From assembly GCF_001424835.1 (NCBI RefSeq), contig NZ_LMCQ01000012.1, forward strand, positions 618,977 to 682,976: 64,000 bases of DNA. The letters are read 5' to 3'. Below, in pieces: positions 17,640 to 25,187 of the stretch (position 1 is the stretch's first letter; each line of letters begins with the position of its first letter). Below the pieces are notes generated by a model. That model was not told the DNA's origin. It worked only from the letters and a program-made list of their open reading frames with translations, and made no database searches. Source of the stretch: Variovorax sp. Root318D1 (lineage in GTDB: Bacteria > Pseudomonadota > Gammaproteobacteria > Burkholderiales > Burkholderiaceae_C). The position numbers were made by a program, and so were the translations under genes.

Positions 17640-19496
17640 GTGGCCGGTCGCATATTCGGAGGCCCGGCACGGGTCCTTCTCGCCATGGGGCTCGCGGTGA
17701 TGCTGCTGGTCGCGGCGCGTTTCGCAGCGGCTGCACCGGCGGAGAGCCCGATCGAACTGCGGCGCGGCACCGTCACCACCACCATCGACGGCGTCACGCA
17801 CCAGGCGCCCGTCGAGCTGTCCTACCACTGGGATCGACGGCACGCCGGACGCCCGGGCCTTGCGGATTTCGCGCTGCCTTTCGCGCTCGCGGCCGAGCCG
17901 GCGACGCCCTGGGGCATCTTCATTCCCCGCGCCGGCAACGTTCTCGAGGTGCGGCTCAACGACGCCTTGCTGCAGGCCTTTGGCGACTTGTCCCGGGGCA
18001 ACGGCGCCGACTACGCCAAGGCGCCCATCTATGTGCCGGTGCCAGGGCATTTGCTGAAGGCGGGCGACAACCGCCTGCAGATTCGCATCCGCGCCGACAG
18101 CGCCCGCCGCGCCGGGCTTTCGCGCGTGACCATCGGGCCCGCGACGCCGGTGCGCACCGAGCTTTTCCAGAGCGCCTATGCCTGGCGCTTCACCGGGTCG
18201 GTGCTGCTGACCGCCTTCAGCCTCATCGTCGGCGGCATCGCGCTGGCCTTGTGGCTCACGCAAGTCGATACCGATGCCGACGGACGGCGACGGCGCGACG
18301 GCATCTATTTCTGGGCCGCGCTGGCTGAGTTCTGCTGGGCCTTGCGGGTGGCCGACGGCGTGATTGCCGAACCGCCTCTTCCTTGGGGAATCTGGGGTGT
18401 GCTCATGGCCACCTGCTATGCCGGCTGGGCGGCGTCCGCCATGATGTTCTGCTATCACCTGGCCGGCTGGGACGGTAACCCGCGCATGCGCTGGCTGCGC
18501 TGGCCGATGGCCGCCGTGGTGGCCGGAACCTTCGCGTCGAGTGCCATGGCGCTGCACAGGGAGCAACCCTATTGGCTCACCGGTTGGCTCGCGCTCGAAA
18601 TCGTGGTCGTTACCTTGTTCGTCGGCGCCTTTGCGGTGGCGACGGTCAAGCGGCCGAACGTGGGGCGCCTGCTGGTGGCGGCCGCGGCGCTGGTGACGCT
18701 GGGCTTCGGCACCCGCGACTGGCTCGTGATCCGCCTGAGCGATGCCTACGGCGAGACCACCTGGGTGCGTTATTCGTCCGTCTTCTTCGGCATTGCGCTG
18801 CTCTTGATCGTGCTGCGGCGCTTCCACGCCGCGAGCGTCGAGGCGCGTGGCTGGGTCGCGACCCTGGCCGAGCGCGTGGCGCAGCGCGAGCGCGAACTCG
18901 CGTCCACCTTCGCCGCGCTGGAGCAGGTGGCGCGCGACCAGGCGCGCACCCACGAGCGCGAACGCATCCTGCGCGACATGCACGACGGCGTGGGCTCGCA
19001 CATCAGCTCGGCGATCCGGCAGCTGCAATCGGGCCAGGCGAGTTCCGATGAACTGCTGCGCACGCTGCGCGATTCGCTCGACAAACTCAAGCTGTCGATC
19101 GATTCGATCCATTTGCCGCCCGGCGACGTCGGCGCCCTGCTGGCGGCATTGCGCTACCGGCTGGAGCCGCGGCTCGCGGCCGCCGGCATCGCATTCGAGT
19201 GGGCGGTGGACGAGGTGCCCGCGGTAAAACGGCTCGACGCGCAGGGCATGCGGCAATTGCAGTTCCTGCTGTTCGAGGCCATCTCCAACGTGCTGCAGCA
19301 CGCCCACGCGAAAACGCTCCGGATCGAGGCCGAAAACCTGGACGGCGCCGTGCAGCTGCGCGTGATCGACGACGGGCAGGGCTTCGACGCATCGCGCGTG
19401 CCAAGGGCGCTTTCGGAGCGCGCCGCCACAGTCGGCGCACGGCTGGCGCTCAAAAGCCGAGCGGGGCGCACGGTCGTTCAGCTGGACTTTGCGTGA
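17640..19496 (+). CDS. Membrane sensor histidine kinase (HisKA_3-like, 7TM sensor)
   Basis: The 618-residue product starts at a GTG 5 bases after the regulator stop. It has a signal-like N-terminal helix and a periplasmic beta-rich domain (about residues 35-175) resembling 7TMR-DISM extracellular modules. About seven membrane helices follow (180-400), then a coiled segment, then a kinase core. H448 in ERILRDMHDGVGSHISS is the phospho-acceptor. An N-box (LLFEAISNVLQHAHAK) and a G1 box (VIDDGQGFD) are visible. The second glycine-rich box normally found in this family is not: the end reads ALSERAATVGARLAL. Catalytic competence is therefore uncertain. Confidence 0.87.
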   Translation: MAGRIFGGPARVLLAMGLAVMLLVAARFAAAAPAESPIELRRGTVTTTIDGVTHQAPVELSYHWDRRHAGRPGLADFALPFALAAEPATPWGIFIPRAGNVLEVRLNDALLQAFGDLSRGNGADYAKAPIYVPVPGHLLKAGDNRLQIRIRADSARRAGLSRVTIGPATPVRTELFQSAYAWRFTGSVLLTAFSLIVGGIALALWLTQVDTDADGRRRRDGIYFWAALAEFCWALRVADGVIAEPPLPWGIWGVLMATCYAGWAASAMMFCYHLAGWDGNPRMRWLRWPMAAVVAGTFASSAMALHREQPYWLTGWLALEIVVVTLFVGAFAVATVKRPNVGRLLVAAAALVTLGFGTRDWLVIRLSDAYGETTWVRYSSVFFGIALLLIVLRRFHAASVEARGWVATLAERVAQRERELASTFAALEQVARDQARTHERERILRDMHDGVGSHISSAIRQLQSGQASSDELLRTLRDSLDKLKLSIDSIHLPPGDVGALLAALRYRLEPRLAAAGIAFEWAVDEVPAVKRLDAQGMRQLQFLLFEAISNVLQHAHAKTLRIEAENLDGAVQLRVIDDGQGFDASRVPRALSERAATVGARLALKSRAGRTVVQLDFA

Positions 19497-19526
19497 AAAG
19501 GGACCGTTGCGGATCCCCTGTCCTGC

Positions 19527-21605
19527 TTACCACTGCTTGTAGAACATGACGTAGCGAGTGATGCCGAGTGCGCGTGCCGTGGTCGCCTCGAACGCCATGA
19601 AGTGCACTCGGCTTCCCTCGGCGAATTGGTTGCTGGCAAGGCTGTCGCAGTGAGTGTCGCCTTGCGCTGCGGCCGTGCAGTCGATCATTGTCTTGCGTGT
19701 GGTGGAGGTCAGCGCAGCGCTGTCGTTGAAGCTACTGCCCGATTTCGTGAAACCGTAAGCGGTCAAGCTCGAAGGTGCCTGGACGCCGAGCGGCACGGTC
19801 CAGGCATCCAGATTGCCGGGTGCGCTGATGTTCAAGACGTTCGGCTGGCTTACGCTGTTCGCCGGATAGAGCAGACCGTTGTTCGCACTCGTGCGTGTCG
19901 TCAGGTCGGAGCGCATGGCGGGCGTCAGGTTGAAGAACGGCTGCTGGCGGATCTCACCGATCGTCTGTGGGCGCGACAGGTTGCGTTCGTACTGGATCAC
20001 ATTGGGTACGCCTGCCTGTGCATGCACGAACTCGAATTTCCAGAGGCTTTGGTCCTGAAGCTGGCTGATTTGCGGGTCGGTGTACTCCGGATCGAGCAGG
20101 CCGATATTGGGCTCCCTGCTCACCAATCGACCAAGGGTGGACGGGTTTTCATAAATGCCGCGCAGCAGGATGCCGTTGTTGAGAATCGGCGTGCCGTCTG
20201 GCTTGGTCAACACCAGGATCGACAGGCCGGGCTGCGGCACGAAAGTCAACACGCTGTTCAGCGGCGAGGTCACGATGACTTTGCTGAAGACCGGCACGCC
20301 GTTCAACAGTCGGTTGCGGATAGGGACGGCATACCCAGTGGTATGGGAACTGAAGGCCGGGGAGTTGATCATGTCACGGTAGGCGGACACGGGGCGCACG
20401 CTCGCGGCATAGAGGTGGCCGTCGCCCACGAGCTTGAGCTTGGTGCCGATCTTGCGCGCGGTGATTGTTCCGTGGGTGACACTGTCTCCCACGTCCGTCG
20501 CGCGATAGCTCAAGGTCAGGTCGCCGTTCCCGCGGAAGAACTCGAAGGTCCCGCGGTCCCACGTGCGGCCGGTAGCTTCAGGCCGGAACAGCGTCGTGAA
20601 GGAGCCTTGGTTGCTGGCATCGCGTCCGACGCCGAAGCTGCTGTTGAGGTAGTTGGAGGGGTCGTCGCCGGCAAAGAGCTCTCGGCATGCCGGTGCGATC
20701 ACGTCCGAGGGGCCGCCGGTGATCGCGGTCGAGTCGGTCGGCGCTTTGACACGCTGCGATAGAGGCAACCGGTAGCAGGTGTTCAAGCGATCGAAGAGAT
20801 CGATCAACGCAACCGGCGAGGGGATGTTGGCCAGCTGGTCGGGTGTAATGCTCGGCGGCAAGGTCGGAACGCTGGCGTCGCTGCTGCGGAAAATGATCGA
20901 GACCGGCGCATCGTCGGTGGCGGGAGACTGGCGCTTGACGGTGATTTCGATGTTGGCTGCGTTGCCGTCGGGTCGCACGCTGACCGAGATCGCGTCGAGC
21001 ACTTTGTCGTGCCCGGTGCCGTCGGCGCTGAACCGACCGGCAATCGGATCGAGGTTCTCTTGCCCCAGGGCGACAAGCAGCGGCTTCAGTGCCTCGGTCA
21101 ACGCGGCAGACCGCTGTTGAAGGCGCGCATCGGTCACTGCTTCGGCATTGGCCTGGACGGCAGCAGCGAGCTTGGAGGGATGTCCATCGGGAGAGAGCTG
21201 CGAGACGATCACAGTGGTCAGCGGCGTGATGTTGGCAGTGCCGCCGGCAGTGGCCGTCGTGCCGTAGAGAAACTGCTCTTCCCGCTGGGCCGTGATGGTC
21301 AAGGGTGCCTTGACCGTCGAAGGCAGGGTGCAGCTGTAGAGGCCTTGGCCGTCGGTCTGGGTAGTGCAGACCGACGCGCCTGTCTGGTCCTGAACTGTGA
21401 CCGTTGCGCCGCTGAATGCCGTGCCCGTTGCGGCAGTGCCGCTGAGCGCGAGCGGGGCAGGCTCGGGCGAGGAAGAACCGGCGGACGAGGCGCTGCCTGG
21501 TGAAACCGGAATTCCCGTGCCGGCGCTGCCACCTCCACCTCCCCCGCAGGCGGAGATGACGACACACAGAGCGGCCAAAGACGGACGCAGAAGCTCGAAC
21601 TTCAT
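19527..21605 (-). CDS. Large predicted lipoprotein with N-terminal Ig-like/carboxypeptidase-regulatory domain
   Basis: I do not recognise a specific family for this 692-residue protein. It has a lipoprotein signal peptide with the lipobox ISAC and acylated C20, followed by six glycines and a Ser/Pro/Ala-rich linker. Residues about 52-107 look like a beta-sandwich of the carboxypeptidase regulatory or Big type (SGATVTVQDQTGASV, then TQTDGQGLYSCTLP). The rest has no motif I know. The ribosome binding site is GGGAGG, 6 bases before ATG. It stands alone, convergent with the kinase gene and divergent from rodA, and its codon use looks less biased than its neighbours. Probably an outer-membrane or surface lipoprotein. 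Confidence 0.8.
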   Translation of the reverse strand: MKFELLRPSLAALCVVISACGGGGGGSAGTGIPVSPGSASSAGSSSPEPAPLALSGTAATGTAFSGATVTVQDQTGASVCTTQTDGQGLYSCTLPSTVKAPLTITAQREEQFLYGTTATAGGTANITPLTTVIVSQLSPDGHPSKLAAAVQANAEAVTDARLQQRSAALTEALKPLLVALGQENLDPIAGRFSADGTGHDKVLDAISVSVRPDGNAANIEITVKRQSPATDDAPVSIIFRSSDASVPTLPPSITPDQLANIPSPVALIDLFDRLNTCYRLPLSQRVKAPTDSTAITGGPSDVIAPACRELFAGDDPSNYLNSSFGVGRDASNQGSFTTLFRPEATGRTWDRGTFEFFRGNGDLTLSYRATDVGDSVTHGTITARKIGTKLKLVGDGHLYAASVRPVSAYRDMINSPAFSSHTTGYAVPIRNRLLNGVPVFSKVIVTSPLNSVLTFVPQPGLSILVLTKPDGTPILNNGILLRGIYENPSTLGRLVSREPNIGLLDPEYTDPQISQLQDQSLWKFEFVHAQAGVPNVIQYERNLSRPQTIGEIRQQPFFNLTPAMRSDLTTRTSANNGLLYPANSVSQPNVLNISAPGNLDAWTVPLGVQAPSSLTAYGFTKSGSSFNDSAALTSTTRKTMIDCTAAAQGDTHCDSLASNQFAEGSRVHFMAFEATTARALGITRYVMFYKQW

Positions 21606-21729
21606 GGATTCCTCCCTTATTTATTTGTTCTTCGAATGTAGGGCAATGCCATGATTGCGACTTCTTTGGGAGGGATTTCTTCCGACGCAGAACGTGGACG
21701 ATTACCGGAACGCGGGATAATCCGCCCCC
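21606..21729. promoter_or_regulatory. Divergent promoter region, lipoprotein gene / rodA
   Basis: The 124 bases between the two divergent starts must contain both promoters. GGGATAATCC just before rodA (about 21714-21723) holds a good -10-like GATAAT, but I cannot find a clear -35 at the right distance. If used, the rodA transcript would have a very short 5' leader. The leftward side shows only the lipoprotein ribosome binding site. Confidence 0.3.
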
Positions 21730-22884
21730 ATGTCCGCCGTGTTCAATCAGCCCTCCCTGGCGCGCCGTATTGCGCCCATTTTTCAGGGCTTCGACGGCTT
21801 TCTGGCCTTTGCCGTCCTGCTGCTGGCCTTTGCCGGCCTGCTCACCATGTATTCGTCGGGCTATGACCATGGCTCGCGCTTTTCCGACCATGGCCGCAAC
21901 ATGCTGCTGGCCGGTTTCATCATGTTCGTGGTGGCCCAGGTGCCGCCGCAGCGGCTGATGCTCTTCGCGGTGCCGCTCTATGCCACGGGGGTGGCACTGC
22001 TGGTGGCGGTGGCGCTCTTCGGCATCACCAAGAAAGGCGCCACGCGCTGGATCAACATCGGCGTGGTGATCCAGCCCAGTGAAATTCTCAAGATCGCGAT
22101 GCCGCTGATGCTGGCGTGGTGGTTCCAGCGCCGGGAAGGCCAGTTGCGGCCGCTCGACTTCGTGGTGGCCACGGTGCTGCTTGCAGTACCGGTGGGACTC
22201 ATCATGAAGCAGCCGGACCTGGGCACTTCGCTCCTGGTGCTCGCGGCGGGCATGGCGGTCATCTTTTTCGCTGGGCTGTCGTGGAAGCTGATCGTTCCGC
22301 CGGTGGTGATCGGCGCCATTGCCGTGACGCTGATCGTGGGTTTCGAGTCGCAACTGTGCGTCGACGGCGTCGACTGGCGCGTGCTGCACGACTACCAGAA
22401 GCAGCGCGTCTGCACGCTGCTCGACCCGAGCAAGGACCCGCTGGGCAAGGGCTTCCACATCATCCAGGGAATGATCGCCATCGGCTCCGGCGGCGTGGGC
22501 GGCAAGGGCTTCATGCAGGGCACGCAGACGCACCTGGAATTCATCCCCGAGCGCACCACCGACTTCATCTTTGCGGCTTACTCCGAGGAATTCGGCCTGG
22601 TGGGCAACCTCGCGCTGATCGCGGCGTTCATCCTGCTGATCTTCCGCGGGCTGGCCATCGCGGCCAGTGCCACGACGCTGTTCTCCCGGCTCCTGGCAGG
22701 GGCGGTGACGATGATTTTCTTCACCTATGCCTTCGTCAACATGGGCATGGTGAGCGGCATCCTGCCCGTGGTGGGCGTGCCGCTGCCGTTCATCAGCTAC
22801 GGCGGCACCGCCATGGTCACGCTGGGCCTGGGCCTGGGCATCCTGATGTCCATCGCCAGAGCCCGCAAGCTCGCCCAGAATTAG
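21730..22884 (+). CDS. rodA: RodA, SEDS peptidoglycan polymerase for elongation
   Basis: RodA polymerises glycan strands with PBP2 during lateral wall growth. The 384-residue protein has about ten membrane helices, the KKGATRWINIG loop, the PSEILKIAMPLMLAWWF helix, KQPDLGTSLL with the catalytic aspartate, and the final PLPFISYGGTAM segment shared by all SEDS proteins. The TRWINIG and QPSE pattern and the Rod-type N-terminus separate it from the ftsW fragment at the left edge. mrdA (PBP2) would normally lie upstream, but here the upstream neighbour is the divergent lipoprotein gene. tldD follows after 39 bases. Confidence 0.95.
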   Translation: MSAVFNQPSLARRIAPIFQGFDGFLAFAVLLLAFAGLLTMYSSGYDHGSRFSDHGRNMLLAGFIMFVVAQVPPQRLMLFAVPLYATGVALLVAVALFGITKKGATRWINIGVVIQPSEILKIAMPLMLAWWFQRREGQLRPLDFVVATVLLAVPVGLIMKQPDLGTSLLVLAAGMAVIFFAGLSWKLIVPPVVIGAIAVTLIVGFESQLCVDGVDWRVLHDYQKQRVCTLLDPSKDPLGKGFHIIQGMIAIGSGGVGGKGFMQGTQTHLEFIPERTTDFIFAAYSEEFGLVGNLALIAAFILLIFRGLAIAASATTLFSRLLAGAVTMIFFTYAFVNMGMVSGILPVVGVPLPFISYGGTAMVTLGLGLGILMSIARARKLAQN

Positions 22885-22923
22885 CGACGTACGCAAAGCG
22901 TGGGAGCGAGCAATAATCCCTTC

Positions 22924-24384
22924 ATGATCTCTCGCGAACCCACCATCGAGCGCCTTGCCACGGCGCAACAGCTTCTTCTCACGCCATTCGGCCTCGACGA
23001 ATCGCACCTGGGCAAGGCCCTGGCCGAGATCACCGCGCACAAGGTGGACGACGCCGACCTGTACTTTCAGTACACCCGCAGCGAAGGCTGGAGCCTGGAA
23101 GAGGGCATCGTCAAGACCGGCAGCTTCAGCATCGACCAGGGCGTCGGCGTGCGTGCGGTCAGCGGCGAAAAAACGGCTTTCGCCTATTCGGACGACATTT
23201 CCGAGGCGTCGCTGCTCGATGCCGCGCGCACCGTGCGCTCCATTTCTTCCGCGGGCCGCACCGGCCGGGTGAAGACGGCCACGCGCAAGATCGCCTCGAG
23301 CCGCTCGCTCTACAGCGGCATCGATCCCATTTCCACGCTCGACAGCACGGCCAAGGTCAAGCTGCTCGAAAAGGTCGAAAAGCTGGCCCGTTCGCGCGAT
23401 CCGCGCGTGGCGCAGGTCATGGCGGGCCTCGCGAGCGAATACGACGTGGTGCTGGTGGCGCGCGCGGACGGCACGCTGGCGGCCGACGTGCGGCCGCTGG
23501 TGCGCCTGTCGGTCACCGTGATTGCCGAGCAGAACGGCCGGCGCGAAGTCGGCTCGGGCGGCGGCGGCGGGCGTTTCGGACTGGCCTACTTCACCGACGA
23601 GCAGATTGCCGAATACGTCGACCATGCCGTGAAGGCCGCGCTGACCAACCTCGATGCGCGTCCGGCCCCGGCCGGCGAAATGACCGTGGTGCTCGGTTCC
23701 GGCTGGCCCGGCATCCTCCTGCACGAGGCCATCGGCCACGGCCTGGAGGGCGACTTCAACCGCAAGGGCTCGAGTGCGTTCTCAGGCCGCATCGGCCAGC
23801 GCGTGGCGGCCAAGGGCGTCACCGTGCTCGACGACGGCACCATTGCCGACCGCCGCGGCTCGCTCAATGTCGACGACGAAGGCAACGCCAGCCAGCGCAA
23901 CGTGCTCATCGAGGACGGCATTCTCAAGGGCTACATCCAGGATTCGCTCAACGCGCGCCTCATGAAGGTCAAGCCCACGGGCAACGGCCGCCGCGAGAGC
24001 TACGCGCACGTGCCGATGCCGCGCATGACCAACACCTACATGCTGGGCGGCGACAAGGACCCGAAGGAAATCGTGGCCAGCATCAAGAAGGGCCTCTACG
24101 CCACCAACTTCGGCGGCGGGCAGGTCGACATCACGAGCGGTAAGTTCGTGTTCTCCGCAAGCGAAGCCTACTGGGTCGAGAACGGAAAGATCCAATACCC
24201 GGTGAAGGGCGCGACCATCGTGGGCAACGGCCCGGACGCGCTCACGCGCGTAACGATGATCGGCAACGACATGGCGCTCGATTCCGGCGTGGGCACCTGC
24301 GGAAAAGAAGGCCAGAGCGTGCCCGTCGGCGTCGGGCAACCCACCTTGCGAATCGATGGTTTGACCGTAGGCGGCACGGCCTGA
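22924..24384 (+). CDS. tldD: TldD, metalloprotease subunit
   Basis: TldD pairs with TldE (PmbA) to form a cytosolic zinc protease that degrades unfolded peptides and matures some modified peptides. The 486-residue protein carries the metal-binding HEAIGHGLEGD motif with H267 and H271, preceded by the VVLGSGWPGILL strand. The C-terminal segment with SGVGTCGKEGQ and VGVGQPTLRIDGLTVGG is also characteristic. ATG 22924 is preceded by GGGAG and gives the usual MISREPTIERLA start. pmbA is not in the window. Co-transcription with rodA is likely from the 39-base gap. Confidence 0.96.
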   Translation: MISREPTIERLATAQQLLLTPFGLDESHLGKALAEITAHKVDDADLYFQYTRSEGWSLEEGIVKTGSFSIDQGVGVRAVSGEKTAFAYSDDISEASLLDAARTVRSISSAGRTGRVKTATRKIASSRSLYSGIDPISTLDSTAKVKLLEKVEKLARSRDPRVAQVMAGLASEYDVVLVARADGTLAADVRPLVRLSVTVIAEQNGRREVGSGGGGGRFGLAYFTDEQIAEYVDHAVKAALTNLDARPAPAGEMTVVLGSGWPGILLHEAIGHGLEGDFNRKGSSAFSGRIGQRVAAKGVTVLDDGTIADRRGSLNVDDEGNASQRNVLIEDGILKGYIQDSLNARLMKVKPTGNGRRESYAHVPMPRMTNTYMLGGDKDPKEIVASIKKGLYATNFGGGQVDITSGKFVFSASEAYWVENGKIQYPVKGATIVGNGPDALTRVTMIGNDMALDSGVGTCGKEGQSVPVGVGQPTLRIDGLTVGGTA

Positions 24385-24398
24385 GCTTGCTAAGCTCC

Positions 24399-24430
24399 GC
24401 TCCTCAAATTTTTACAAAGAGGAGCATTCG
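24399..24430 (+). promoter_or_regulatory. Hairpin sequestering the ribosome binding site of the BamE-fold lipoprotein gene
   Basis: GCTCCTC at 24399-24405 and GAGGAGC at 24419-24425 are perfect complements around a 13-base AT-rich loop. The right arm contains the Shine-Dalgarno GAGGAG, 5-10 bases before the ATG at 24431. Folding of the mRNA would therefore hide the ribosome binding site. This is visible in the sequence; a role in temperature or other translational control is inference. Confidence 0.6.
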
Positions 24431-24967
24431 ATGAGGATCAGGATCAATTCGTCTGCGGCCCTGTGGGCTGCGACCGTTGCCGCGGCATTGCTGGCTACGG
24501 CCGGCTGCGCATCGCGCGGCGGTTCGGGCGCCAGCCAACCCGCGGCCGCGCCCGCTGCCGCGCCTGCGGCACCGGCCCGCGCAGGGGCCAAGACCGGCAT
24601 GGACGCCCAGGGCAACGTCGTCGATTCCTCCAAGGTCGAAGCCGGCAGCGGCCGCACCGTCAAGGGCCTGAACGGCTACGAAGGCGAGATCACCGGCAAC
24701 CCGACGCGCAACAGCAGGTTCAATCGGCTGCAGATCGGCATGAGCGCCAGGCAGGTCACCGACATTGCCGGCCAGCCGACCGACCAGGGCGCCTACGTCA
24801 CGGGCAAGGCCTTCATCCCGTTCTATTTCGGCGGCGACCGCCACCGCTACGAGATGACTTACAAGGGCCAGGGCCGGCTGGTTTTCGCGGGTGGCGGCAT
24901 GGGTGACTACTCGGGCGGCAACCTGATCTGGATCATCCACAACCCCAACGAATCCGGCTACCGCTGA
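24431..24967 (+). CDS. BamE/SmpA-OmlA-fold lipoprotein
   Basis: The 178-residue product has a lipoprotein signal peptide (lipobox TAGC, C26) and a Pro/Ala linker. Its C-terminal domain (about residues 95-165) contains NRLQIGMSARQVTDIAGQP, the N-terminal helix-turn pattern of the BamE/SmpA-OmlA fold, followed by RHRYEMTYKGQGRLVFAGG strands. It is too divergent to call BamE of the outer-membrane assembly machine; it is probably an outer-membrane lipoprotein of unknown role. Its ribosome binding site is inside a hairpin. A terminator at 24973-24998 follows, separating it from the DAHP synthase attenuator. Confidence 0.85.
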   Translation: MRIRINSSAALWAATVAAALLATAGCASRGGSGASQPAAAPAAAPAAPARAGAKTGMDAQGNVVDSSKVEAGSGRTVKGLNGYEGEITGNPTRNSRFNRLQIGMSARQVTDIAGQPTDQGAYVTGKAFIPFYFGGDRHRYEMTYKGQGRLVFAGGGMGDYSGGNLIWIIHNPNESGYR

Positions 24968-24972
24968 CCTTC

Positions 24973-25004
24973 GGAAGCCGGGCTTTCGCCGGGCTTCCTG
25001 TTTT
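24973..25004 (+). terminator. Intrinsic terminator after the BamE-fold lipoprotein gene
   Basis: GGAAGCC at 24973-24979 pairs with GGCTTCC at 24992-24998, with additional inner GGC/GCC pairing, and is followed by TGTTTT. The stem begins 5 bases after the lipoprotein stop codon. It isolates the downstream leader and aro gene from the upstream transcript, so that unit needs its own promoter. Confidence 0.75.
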
Positions 25005-25007
25005 CCG

Positions 25008-25016
25008 TGCTACATT
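25008..25016 (+). promoter_or_regulatory. Candidate extended -10 promoter for the aro leader transcript
   Basis: TGCTACATT at 25008-25016 fits an extended -10 element (TG, one base, then TACATT). No good -35 is present, which is tolerated by extended -10 promoters. A start site about 7 bases later would fall at 25022-25024, almost exactly at the leader ATG 25025. If correct, the leader mRNA is leaderless or nearly so, which fits the absence of any ribosome binding site before that ATG. Confidence 0.4.
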
Positions 25017-25024
25017 TCGCCCAC

Positions 25025-25099
25025 ATGTCCGCCCTCCGCGCTTATTTTTTTGCTTTCTTTTGGTTCCCGGTTTCCGGCGGACGAGAGGCGAGCGCGTAA
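25025..25099 (+). CDS. Attenuator leader peptide (24 aa) rich in Phe, with Tyr and Trp
   Basis: The ATG at 25025 opens 24 codons ending with TAA at 25097-25099. Residues 7-14 read YFFAFFWF: one Tyr, five Phe and one Trp in eight codons. This is the composition expected for a leader peptide sensing charged aromatic tRNAs. It lies 88 bases before the DAHP synthase start and directly before a terminator. Segments within it can pair in competing ways with that terminator. No Shine-Dalgarno is visible before the ATG. Too short for routine gene calling, so probably unannotated in most genomes. Confidence 0.82.
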   Translation: MSALRAYFFAFFWFPVSGGREASA

Positions 25100-25120
25100 A
25101 GCAAACGAACACCCTCCCAA

Positions 25121-25154
25121 AACCGCCGGCGCCTCGAGCCCCGGCGGTTTTTTT
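25121..25154 (+). terminator. Attenuator terminator before DAHP synthase gene
   Basis: AACCGCCGG at 25121-25129 pairs perfectly with CCGGCGGTT at 25141-25149, and a run of seven T (25148-25154) overlaps the 3' edge of the stem. The left arm can instead pair with CCGGCGG at 25074-25080 inside the leader reading frame, an antiterminator. That segment can in turn pair with CCGCC at 25029-25033. This gives the classical 1-2, 2-3, 3-4 layout of amino acid attenuators. Confidence 0.85.
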
Positions 25155-25187
25155 ATGCCCTGACGATCTTCACACAAGGAAAACACC

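Noticed and set aside
20578..23739. 1053-codon open frame on the minus strand across the lipoprotein, rodA and tldD
   Set aside because: It runs antisense through rodA and tldD and out of frame through the lipoprotein. The composition is typical of a shadow frame.
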